Assembly (NCBI GenBank): GCA_903931355.1
Contig: CAIZCB010000001.1
Coordinates: 1 to 13,787, forward strand
From: an uncultured Pseudomonadota bacterium
Lineage (GTDB): Bacteria > Pseudomonadota > Gammaproteobacteria > Methylococcales > Methylomonadaceae
DNA: 13,787 bases
Reading direction: 5' to 3'
The notes beneath the pieces are model-generated. The model worked only from the letters and a program-made list of their open reading frames with translations. It made no database searches and had not been told where the DNA came from. Every line of letters starts with the position of its first letter. Position 1 is the first letter of the stretch. Made by a program: the position numbers and the translations under genes. Below, piece after piece: positions 8,022 to 13,787 of this stretch.

Positions 8022-8858
8022 ATGACTACACAAACTCAAACCATTTTTATCACCGGCTGTTCATCTGGCATTGGCTATACATCCGCGATTGAATTACAAA
8101 AACGCGGGCATCGAGTAATTTGCTCAGCGCGAAAAGCTGACGACGTTGTCCGTTTACAAAACGAGGGTTTTGATTGCTTGCAGCTGGATTTGGCTGATTC
8201 TGTCAGCATTCAACAGGCGGTTGAGCAATTAATCCAACTCACGGATGGCAAAGTTAATGCGGTATTTAACAACGGCGCTTTTGGTCAACCCGGCGCAGTT
8301 GAAGATTTGAGCCGCGATACCTTGAGAAATCAATTTGAAACCAATTTCTTTGGTACTCACGAGTTAACTAATTTATTGATTCCGTTAATGCGTCAACAAG
8401 GTCATGGCCGGATTATTTACAACAGCTCGGTATTGGGCTTTGTGGCGATGAAGTATCGTGGTGCTTATAACGCCAGCAAATTCGCTTTAGAAGGTTTGGC
8501 TGACACCTTGCGCTTAGAGCTACGTGGTACAGGCATTCATATTGCACTGATTGAGCCAGGGCCAATTGAAAGCCATTTCCGCAAAAATGCCTTTGCCATG
8601 TATCAAAAAAACATCGATCCAAGCAAAAGCTATCACCGCGAAACCTATCAAGCCATGGAAGCGCGTTTGCAAAAACAAGGGCCGGCGGCACCGTTTACCT
8701 TACCGGCAACAGCGGTGGCTGAAAAAGTAATTCATGCTTTAGAGTCGAACAAACCTAAATATCGCTATCCGGTCACCGTTCCAACCCATCTATTTAGTTG
8801 GTTAAAACGCTTTTTACCGACCGCTTGGCTGGATAAAATTTTAATCAGTGTCGAATAA
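8022..8858 (+). CDS. Short-chain dehydrogenase/reductase (classical SDR)
   Basis: This 278-residue cytoplasmic Rossmann-fold oxidoreductase has the classical SDR elements. The cofactor glycine motif TGCSSGIG is at 11-18, LDLAD sits near residue 55 (adenine-ring contact), and NNGAFG starts at 83 (a variant of the usual NNAG). The catalytic Ser136, Tyr149 and Lys153 lie in NSSVLGF and YNASK, and EPGPIESHF follows. Arg37 just after the second strand (CSARK) favours NADP(H). The substrate cannot be deduced; the long C-terminal part (about 190-278, basic and aromatic) is shared with retinol- or steroid-dehydrogenase-like SDRs. There is no clear ribosome site before the ATG (CAATCCCTTTT), so translation may be weak or leaderless. 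The alternative downstream starts would remove the glycine motif. It is divergent from gltA and is followed by the secreted helical protein. Confidence 0.92.
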   Translation: MTTQTQTIFITGCSSGIGYTSAIELQKRGHRVICSARKADDVVRLQNEGFDCLQLDLADSVSIQQAVEQLIQLTDGKVNAVFNNGAFGQPGAVEDLSRDTLRNQFETNFFGTHELTNLLIPLMRQQGHGRIIYNSSVLGFVAMKYRGAYNASKFALEGLADTLRLELRGTGIHIALIEPGPIESHFRKNAFAMYQKNIDPSKSYHRETYQAMEARLQKQGPAAPFTLPATAVAEKVIHALESNKPKYRYPVTVPTHLFSWLKRFLPTAWLDKILISVE

Positions 8859-8885
8859 GTTTTAAGCCTATTTTCGGGCTAAAAC
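8859..8885 (+). terminator. Weak hairpin after the SDR gene
   Basis: GTTTT-A-AGCC (8859-8868) can pair with GGCTAAAAC (8877-8885) with one bulged A and an eight-base loop. It sits immediately after the stop codon but has no T tract of its own after the stem, so termination would be inefficient. Confidence 0.35.
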
Positions 8886-8889
8886 TGCT

Positions 8890-8916
8890 ATGAAACCGCA
8901 TAAACTATGCTATTAT
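8890..8916 (+). promoter_or_regulatory. Extended -10 promoter for the secreted helical protein gene
   Basis: TGCTATTAT at 8908-8916 is a good extended -10 element (TG-N-TATTAT). A partial -35 (ATGAAA, 8890-8895) lies 15 bases upstream. It would give a leader of about 70 bases ending in a GAGG ribosome site before the ATG at 8993. Confidence 0.5.
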
Positions 8917-8992
8917 CGCGACAGCATGTAGTAGTTAAAACGCTTGTGATAGCAGCTATATGTTCTTATAAAAACAATGATGAGGTTCATAC

Positions 8993-9379
8993 ATGAAAAT
9001 TTTAAAAAGTGCTGTTGTTGCATTTTCTTTAACTGTTGCTATGGGTTCTTTCTCAACTGCTGCAGTTGCAGAATCAGATCCAGGTAGAGTTACTCACAAA
9101 CCAATTGATGCTGTTAAAGGCGTTCAAGATTTAATCGCCGCTGCTGAAACTGCTATGAACAACGGTGCATCTCCTGCAGACGCAGCTGCTGCAATCAAAA
9201 AAGCAGCTAACTTTGCTGAAGAAATCAATGCAAACGACAGAGTTGCTAGAGAAAACTCAAAAGTTGCTAAACACATGAAAGCTGCTGAAAAAGCTGCAAA
9301 AGCTGGCAGCTTTGATGAAGCTAAAGGCCACTTGGCTGGCGCAAAAGAAACTTTAGAAAATTTGAAAAAATTGATCTAA
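8993..9379 (+). CDS. Small exported alpha-helical protein, SmbP-like
   Basis: The 128-residue product starts with a clear Sec signal peptide (Lys2 and Lys5, a hydrophobic core, then AAVA with cleavage after Ala26), so it is periplasmic or secreted. The mature part is almost wholly helical and rich in Ala, Lys and Glu. It resembles the four-helix-bundle arrangement of SmbP, the small metal-binding protein first described in Nitrosomonas. Unlike true SmbP it has only a few histidines (in VTHKP, VAKHMK and GHLAG), so strong metal binding is doubtful. Codon choice is strikingly uniform (GCT/GCA, AAA, GAA, AAC) compared with neighbours, the pattern of a highly expressed gene. Its own extended -10 promoter, GAGG ribosome site and strong terminator agree. 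It is a single-gene transcript. Function is unknown; metal sequestration or envelope stress are possibilities only. Confidence 0.8.
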   Translation: MKILKSAVVAFSLTVAMGSFSTAAVAESDPGRVTHKPIDAVKGVQDLIAAAETAMNNGASPADAAAAIKKAANFAEEINANDRVARENSKVAKHMKAAEKAAKAGSFDEAKGHLAGAKETLENLKKLI

Positions 9380-9388
9380 TTGTTCTTA

Positions 9389-9417
9389 AACGGGGCGCCT
9401 AAAGCGCCCCGTTTTTT
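9389..9417 (+). terminator. Strong rho-independent terminator
   Basis: A ten-pair stem AACGGGGCGC (9389-9398) / GCGCCCCGTT (9404-9413) with loop CTAAA is followed by T through 9417. It ends the secreted-protein transcript. The T tract overlaps the stop codon (9416-9418) of the convergent phosphorylase-like gene, for which it is a poorer terminator. Confidence 0.94.
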
Positions 9418-10228
9418 ATAGATCAAAATCCTTCTGCTCTAACTGTTGCTCCATCCAAGCAATTAATTCCTTACCTGTACTAGCACCGCTATCAGTCCAT
9501 TTAATATCACTGCTACCCATCACAATTTGCCATCTTTGCATTAATTGCTTAAGTTTCACGGCACTAGCTTCTGAAAAATGCACTAGTTGAATCATTTGCT
9601 CATAAAAATCAGTATTTATTTTTGGCAATAAATCTCTAATCTTAAGCAACTGATAAATTAAATTATCAATATCATTAATCTTATTAGTAATCCAATCAAC
9701 AACCGTTTCTTCACTAATATTTGCCAACGATACTTCAGAATTATCCGAAATAATTTTCAAGCAATGCACTAATTCATTAGAGTTGAATTTTGTCGCAATT
9801 TCATAAAATGCAGCGGCTTCCATATCATACAGACTATCGCCCTCATAATTGATTTGAGGCTTAGAAACTGTTGTTAAGGAGTTTGTAAAAAAATTATCTC
9901 CAAATGTTAATTGAGGATAGTAATTTTTGGTATTCTCCAAATCAGTAATTTTATCTGCCAAATATAAACTACCAACCGGAAAAAACTGATGCCCTGCTAT
10001 ACCAAAGTTTAATAACACCGGATTTAATGCTTCCGGATAAAGGCACATGGTATAAGCAACAGCAGCAGCCATAGCTAGTTTCCCAATCCCACTAATTACT
10101 ACAACTCGATCATCGTTTGCATAAATAGTAAACGGCCGTTGTTGCGAATTTTTTTTTAATTTCCATGCTTGAACCAATGGTCTTGCTTCACACGGTAAGG
10201 CCACAAATATAAAAACTGAGGGGTTCAA
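9416..10228 (-). CDS. Nucleoside phosphorylase / MTA-SAH nucleosidase-like protein
   Basis: This 270-residue protein belongs to the PNP/UDP phosphorylase superfamily. Key positions line up with MTA/SAH nucleosidase: Glu14 in VALPCEARPL (nucleophilic-water glutamate), the VVVISGIGKLAMAAA phosphate/ribose region near 50-60, NFGIAG near 95, Met136-Glu137 in YDMEAAAF (ribose contacts) and Asp162 in IISDN (purine general acid). An N-glycosidic bond is probably the target, but substrate and phosphate dependence are open. After about residue 175 a helical tail replaces the usual C-terminus. The start is TTG (10226-10228) with AAGGAG ten bases upstream, and no ATG is available that keeps the first strand. 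It lies 37 bases downstream of the UPF0182 gene and was probably co-transcribed with it. The region is more AT-rich than the genes to the left. Confidence 0.8.
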   Translation of the reverse strand: MNPSVFIFVALPCEARPLVQAWKLKKNSQQRPFTIYANDDRVVVISGIGKLAMAAAVAYTMCLYPEALNPVLLNFGIAGHQFFPVGSLYLADKITDLENTKNYYPQLTFGDNFFTNSLTTVSKPQINYEGDSLYDMEAAAFYEIATKFNSNELVHCLKIISDNSEVSLANISEETVVDWITNKINDIDNLIYQLLKIRDLLPKINTDFYEQMIQLVHFSEASAVKLKQLMQRWQIVMGSSDIKWTDSGASTGKELIAWMEQQLEQKDFDL

Positions 10229-10244
10229 AATAAAGTAACTCCTT
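10226..10244 (-). promoter_or_regulatory. Ribosome binding site for a TTG start
   Basis: AAGGAG (10239-10244, minus) stands ten bases before the TTG at 10226-10228. This is slightly long spacing, but it is the only purine-rich site near the N-terminus of the phosphorylase-like gene. Confidence 0.6.
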
Positions 10245-10265
10245 TCAATATCAAATTAATATAAT

Positions 10266-12638
10266 CTATTTCCCTCTAACAGAGGAAACACCTGAGCGCG
10301 GACTCGCTGACCCACTCAAAAATAATGACTTCAAACGCTCGAAAGCCGCCAATAAGGTTTTATCCATAACCACTTGATTACCAATAGAAACAATAACTCG
10401 CGATAATTCCGGCATTTTAGTCTTAGAGGCTAAAGTATAAATAGGCTGCACATAAAGAATTGAATTACCCATCGGCAAAACCACCATACGTCCCTTTTTC
10501 ACTTCAGAGCCAAGCTGATTCCATAATGTAAATTGTGCTGCAATTTCAGGATTTTGATCAATTAAAGCATTAACCTGTGAAGGTCCGTTCACCTGAACTT
10601 CTTTTGGAAACTTATAAACACTAATCCCAGGTTTATAGCGATGATCACAAGCACTATGATCTAAACTACCCGCTACGCCTACCATACTTAAATTATCTCG
10701 ATGAACCGGCGTCATAGGATTAATCATTACAAACTCTTCTTGATCATTACAGTGATCTAAATCCATAGTAATGAAATAAGGTAATACCTCAGCACCATCT
10801 ACTGATGCAGCTTGCCAAGTTTCAGCTTGCTCATAAAATAACTCAGGTGTAGTTTGATGATATTTGGCATAAATCTTCATTTGCAAATGATACAAATCAC
10901 GCGGATAACGCAAATGCTCAAGCAAACTTTCTGGCATTTCTTCTATTTTCTTAAAGAACCCAGGATAAGCTTTATTGTAGGCATTGATAATGGGGTCTTT
11001 TTCATCAGAAATAAAATATTCAACATGTCCATCATAAGCATCTACCACGACTTTGACAGCATTGCGAATATAGTTAAATCGTTGATTGTAGTTTAAGGCA
11101 CTATCAACGGTAGGTTTTGATACTGGATAATGATCAGAGACAGTATATGCATCTTGTATCCAATAAAACCTATCTTTATTAAGTACCAAATAGGGATCTT
11201 TATCCAATTGTAAAAATGGCGTTATGGTTTTAATCCGTTCGCCAATATTACGTCGCAATAAAACTTGGCTGTCTTTATTGATATTTGGTGAGAAAAATAT
11301 TTTTTCATCTTTCAAATAGAATGAAAGCAACATCTTTCTAAAATAAGATGGAATTGGAATTCCTGCATTGCCACCATAAGCTTTTCCGGTATCGACTTGC
11401 GAACTCGAAATATCCTCAGAGATTAATTTATTAGGCACAACAGCATATTCATATTGCTCTTGACCAAAATGAATATCAGGATTTTTAACGGCAAAACCTA
11501 CCTCGGAGGTTAAATCCAAATCACGCAAATACCAAACAATCGGAATCCCTGCATCTTGGGCGGCAGGTGATACCACCGCTCCATAACCATGCGTATAACG
11601 TAGATGAGTGTTTTCCCAATTTTGAGCTTCTTTCGGTAATTTTTGAAGATTAACTTCGCGGGCCGCCAAATTAACTTGTTGATGATGACCGTTAATAAAA
11701 TATCGGTCTTCATCAATAGTAGGAAAGTCATAATAGGGTCTTATTCCCTGTAATTGACTATAACTATCAATTAATAATTCTCTATCCCAAACCGGAATAT
11801 TTTCAAAATGCTTGGTCGTTGACCATGCTTCAATATCCTTCGCCGCATCAATACTTACTTTAAAATCGATAGTTTTAATCTGATTAAGATCATAAGCCGC
11901 TAAAGTTGAATTAATATTGTCCCGAATATTATCCGCCTCAGCTCGACTAAAATTAGGTTTAACAATAAACTTTTCAATTAAACTAGGAATTAGTTGTGTA
12001 TTTTTTAAACCTAATATCGAAAAAAAAGCCAACGCTACTAGGATTAATGGCGTTTTATGTCGATGTTTTTCAGCAAACACATTAAAAATAATCAAGCCTG
12101 TAATCACAAATGTTGCAATAACCAGCAACCAGATTACTGGCAATTGATAGCGTAACTCAACAAAACCAGGGCCAAAAAATACAGGTTCATTATTATTTGA
12201 ATACAACAATCCAAACCGCTCAAGTAAGAAACCCCAAATAACAAATAAAGCAACAAAACCCAATAAAACAGCTAAATGCAACTTAGCACCTAGAGGAAAT
12301 TGTTTCCGCTGATTTGGAACAAAAATATTCTCTAACCAATATAATAAACCAGTTGCTAAAAAAACTACCGCAGCACTAAGCAGTAATTCCTTTTGAATTA
12401 AAATATAAACTGGGTAGGAAAATAAATAAAAACCAATATCGTTGCCGTAAACCGCATCATTAACACCTGCATTACCACCAAAGAAAAACAATAACGCTTG
12501 CTCCCACTGCAAATAAAAAGGTATTGCAATAAGAATCGCTAATATTAATGAAACAGGCGTATAAATCTTAGCAGTTCGCAGAAATCTCTCCTTAAGCAAT
12601 TTATCACTTATATAGAACCATAAAAAAAGAGGTGGCAT
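10266..12638 (-). CDS. UPF0182 family membrane protein, N-terminus missing
   Basis: The 790 visible residues match the UPF0182 family of large membrane proteins of unknown function. About five or six membrane helices lie in the first 235 residues, with the family loop VYGNDIGFYLFSYPVY near 65-80. A large soluble domain follows, with conserved blocks SRAEADNIRDNINSTLAAYD, PYYDFPTIDEDRYFI, NLAAREVNL, HLRYTHGYGAVVSPA, RYPRDLYHLQ and MVVLPMGNSILYVQPIY. Full-length members are about 900-1000 residues and begin with two or more further helices. Here the frame runs on past the Met at 12636-12638 without a start codon to a stop at 12720-12722, in sequence that on the other strand codes for YajQ. The gene is therefore judged truncated at its 5' end by the junction, and the Met at 12638 is probably internal. 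The phosphorylase-like gene follows 37 bases downstream. Confidence 0.87.
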   Translation of the reverse strand: MPPLFLWFYISDKLLKERFLRTAKIYTPVSLILAILIAIPFYLQWEQALLFFFGGNAGVNDAVYGNDIGFYLFSYPVYILIQKELLLSAAVVFLATGLLYWLENIFVPNQRKQFPLGAKLHLAVLLGFVALFVIWGFLLERFGLLYSNNNEPVFFGPGFVELRYQLPVIWLLVIATFVITGLIIFNVFAEKHRHKTPLILVALAFFSILGLKNTQLIPSLIEKFIVKPNFSRAEADNIRDNINSTLAAYDLNQIKTIDFKVSIDAAKDIEAWSTTKHFENIPVWDRELLIDSYSQLQGIRPYYDFPTIDEDRYFINGHHQQVNLAAREVNLQKLPKEAQNWENTHLRYTHGYGAVVSPAAQDAGIPIVWYLRDLDLTSEVGFAVKNPDIHFGQEQYEYAVVPNKLISEDISSSQVDTGKAYGGNAGIPIPSYFRKMLLSFYLKDEKIFFSPNINKDSQVLLRRNIGERIKTITPFLQLDKDPYLVLNKDRFYWIQDAYTVSDHYPVSKPTVDSALNYNQRFNYIRNAVKVVVDAYDGHVEYFISDEKDPIINAYNKAYPGFFKKIEEMPESLLEHLRYPRDLYHLQMKIYAKYHQTTPELFYEQAETWQAASVDGAEVLPYFITMDLDHCNDQEEFVMINPMTPVHRDNLSMVGVAGSLDHSACDHRYKPGISVYKFPKEVQVNGPSQVNALIDQNPEIAAQFTLWNQLGSEVKKGRMVVLPMGNSILYVQPIYTLASKTKMPELSRVIVSIGNQVVMDKTLLAAFERLKSLFLSGSASPRSGVSSVRGK

Positions 12639-12641
12639 ACG
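12620..12641. other. Junction between two unlike sequences (probable assembly join)
   Basis: Left of this point is the minus-strand UPF0182 gene without its N-terminus. Right of it is a plus-strand YajQ gene without a start codon (ACG-GCT-GAT at 12639-12647 where ATG would be expected). Codon use changes abruptly: arginine codons to the right are mostly AGA/AGG and isoleucine often ATA, both uncommon in the genes to the left. Two gene starts lost at one point fits an artificial join or a recent recombination better than a normal divergent promoter, for which there is no room. Confidence 0.6.
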
Positions 12642-13133
12642 GCTGATTTTTCTTTTGATATTACTTCGAAGGTGGATCTGCAGGAAATTGACAATGCAGT
12701 AAATCAGGCTAAAAAGGAATTAGCCAACAGGTATGACTTTAGAGGCGCTAAGTTTTCTATTGATTATAACAGAGAAGAAAAAAAGATAACATTGGTTGCT
12801 GGAGATGACTTTAAACTCCGAGGCATACAGGATTCTCTTGGTATGAGGTTGACGAAAAGGGGTATTTCGTTAAAATCTATTAAATATAACGAACCAGAGA
12901 AAGCCTTTGAGGGCAATTTACGGCAGCTAGTAGAAATAACAGACGGCATTCCGAAAGAGAGAGCCAGGGAATTAGTTCAGATAATCAAAGATTTGAAGCT
13001 GAAGGTCCAGGCCAGGATAGAGGAAGATAAAATAAGGGTTGTGTCTGCTAAAAAAGATGATCTCCAAACAGTCATTTCGCATTTAAAAACCATAGATTTT
13101 CCTGTATATTTACAATTCTGTAATTATAGGTGA
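12639..13133 (+). CDS. yajQ: YajQ family cyclic-di-GMP/nucleotide-binding protein, start codon missing
   Basis: Read from 12639 the frame gives ADFSFDITSKVDLQEIDNAV, the standard N-terminus of YajQ proteins, and continues to a TGA at 13131-13133 (about 164 residues, normal for the family). Family landmarks include RYDFRG, TKRGIS, IVQIIKDLKLKVQARIE (as VQIIKDLKLKVQARIE here) and the closing FPVYLQFCNYR, corresponding to PFQFKNFRD in E. coli. YajQ proteins are small cytoplasmic two-domain ferredoxin-like folds. One homologue in Xanthomonas binds cyclic di-GMP and works with a transcription factor; roles elsewhere are unclear. No ATG, GTG or TTG is in frame between the upstream stop (12621-12623) and this N-terminus. 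The first such codon, GTG at 12672, would delete the first strand. A GAGG stands six bases before the ACG, so an ACG start cannot be excluded. Codon use is unlike that of the genes to the left. Confidence 0.85.
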   Translation, partial: TADFSFDITSKVDLQEIDNAVNQAKKELANRYDFRGAKFSIDYNREEKKITLVAGDDFKLRGIQDSLGMRLTKRGISLKSIKYNEPEKAFEGNLRQLVEITDGIPKERARELVQIIKDLKLKVQARIEEDKIRVVSAKKDDLQTVISHLKTIDFPVYLQFCNYR

Positions 13134-13787
13134 TTAGATAATCTTGCGGACTATGATGTGCGTTGATCCGACGCCTGTTTCCAAGCCTTCGTATTGAAGC
13201 CATTCGTAAGGTTCTTTTTCGCTATACCAGACAAATGTAGGAGGTATTAGAGATTTGGCAATGCCTGTTAACAAGCCAAGTTCTGGTATAAGCCTTAATT
13301 TTATTGCCTTAATTTTTCCCGCAGGAAGTTCAAGTATTTCTACGCCTACATTTTTGATATTAATCTTATAGAGCTGGCCTTTCTCTGAAATTAGATAAAA
13401 AGTCTTATATGATTTTTCGCCAAGATGCGCTACAAATGTTTTTAAAAAATGTATCATAGTAGGGCCATCAACGGTCAAGCCTTTCATAGGGAACACAATA
13501 TTTTCAATAACAGTTCCTTTGGCGTTAGAAACGGTGTAATATATTTTTTGTTTGGTATAGTCAAAATTTTTTTCGTACCTTGCAAATAAACTACCATCTT
13601 TATTTTTAATTGAGTTAAAGCTATAAATAGGATAGAGAAGCCCGTTTTTTTCTTCCATTTTAACCTCGATATCAAACACCACATTTTTGTATTCGTCATA
13701 GTCGCCTTCTCCGCGGGCAGTGTATTTATATATTATCCGGTTATCTTCTATTGTCCGTTCAGTAGAAAAAGCTGACTTTGATCTTTG
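13134..13787 (-). CDS. Protein of unknown function, 5'-incomplete (possibly DUF3108-like)
   Basis: An open minus-strand frame runs from the right edge to a TAA at 13134-13136, giving about 217 residues. A GTG at 13680-13682 could serve as a start, but the frame continues upstream with coherent protein (YTARGEGDYDEYKN) to the window end, so the true start is probably outside. The visible part is mostly beta strands: repeated polar/aromatic strands, KTFYLISEKGQLYKINIKN, and a closing PPTFVWYSEKEPYEWLQYEG followed by GSTHIIVRK. This all-beta layout and ending resemble DUF3108-type periplasmic proteins. It is only a resemblance, and the signal peptide that would support it is not in view. The stop codon abuts the YajQ stop with no spacer (convergent). 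Codon use matches YajQ rather than the genes to the left. Confidence 0.6.
   Translation of the reverse strand, partial: QRSKSAFSTERTIEDNRIIYKYTARGEGDYDEYKNVVFDIEVKMEEKNGLLYPIYSFNSIKNKDGSLFARYEKNFDYTKQKIYYTVSNAKGTVIENIVFPMKGLTVDGPTMIHFLKTFVAHLGEKSYKTFYLISEKGQLYKINIKNVGVEILELPAGKIKAIKLRLIPELGLLTGIAKSLIPPTFVWYSEKEPYEWLQYEGLETGVGSTHIIVRKII

Noticed and set aside
8413..8691. Minus-strand open frame within the SDR gene
   Set aside because: Antisense shadow rich in Cys, Trp and Arg, with no family features.
10854..12147. Open frames in other frames or strand inside the UPF0182 gene
   Set aside because: Chance frames in AT-rich coding sequence; the UPF0182 reading is continuous and conserved.
12672..12674. 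GTG as the YajQ start
   Set aside because: It would remove ADFSFDITSK, the conserved first strand that is clearly encoded just upstream in frame.
1..13787. CRISPR arrays, tRNA, rRNA, insertion sequences or prophage genes
   Set aside because: No regularly spaced repeats, cloverleaf-like sequences, transposase motifs or phage proteins were seen on reading both strands.

Overview
The window is mostly an ordinary stretch of gammaproteobacterial chromosome. The combination of a hopanoid-type RND lipid transporter (HpnN), an SmbP-like secreted helical protein, hexameric-type citrate synthase and moderate-to-low GC points to a methylotroph or methanotroph of the Methylococcales type. That placement is inference from protein families; no marker gene such as pmoA or rRNA is present.

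Layout. 1-323 is the 3' end of a gene of unknown function that may end in a GIY-YIG-like motif. 324-658 is non-coding. On the minus strand, 659-942 is a small DUF1640-type coiled-coil membrane protein whose frame breaks exactly at an in-phase A_AAA_AAG slippery heptamer followed by a possible stem-loop. 1028-1660 (minus) is a flavin-binding PNPOx-like protein. A plus-strand run follows: uppP (1922-2749), a Na+/Ca2+ exchanger (2803-3777) and hpnN (3780-6440), all concerned with the membrane or its isoprenoid lipids and closed by a bidirectional terminator shared with gltA (6488-7786, minus). Plus-strand genes 8022-8858 (SDR oxidoreductase) and 8993-9379 (abundant secreted helical protein with extended -10 promoter and strong terminator) come next. 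9416-12638 is a visibly more AT-rich minus-strand pair: a nucleoside-phosphorylase-like protein and a large UPF0182 membrane protein.

At about 12620-12641 the sequence changes character. The UPF0182 gene loses its N-terminal part and a YajQ gene appears without its start codon at the same point. To the right, codon use shifts to AGA/AGG arginine and ATA isoleucine. The YajQ gene and a convergent, 5'-incomplete gene of unknown function (13134-13787) look as if they come from another organism. The simplest reading is a chimeric assembly join; a real recombination junction is the alternative.

No CRISPR array, rRNA, tRNA, insertion sequence or prophage was seen. The most interesting observation is the candidate programmed -1 frameshift in the DUF1640-like gene, although a one-base homopolymer error or true pseudogenisation explains it equally well. 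No convincing new multi-gene system was found.
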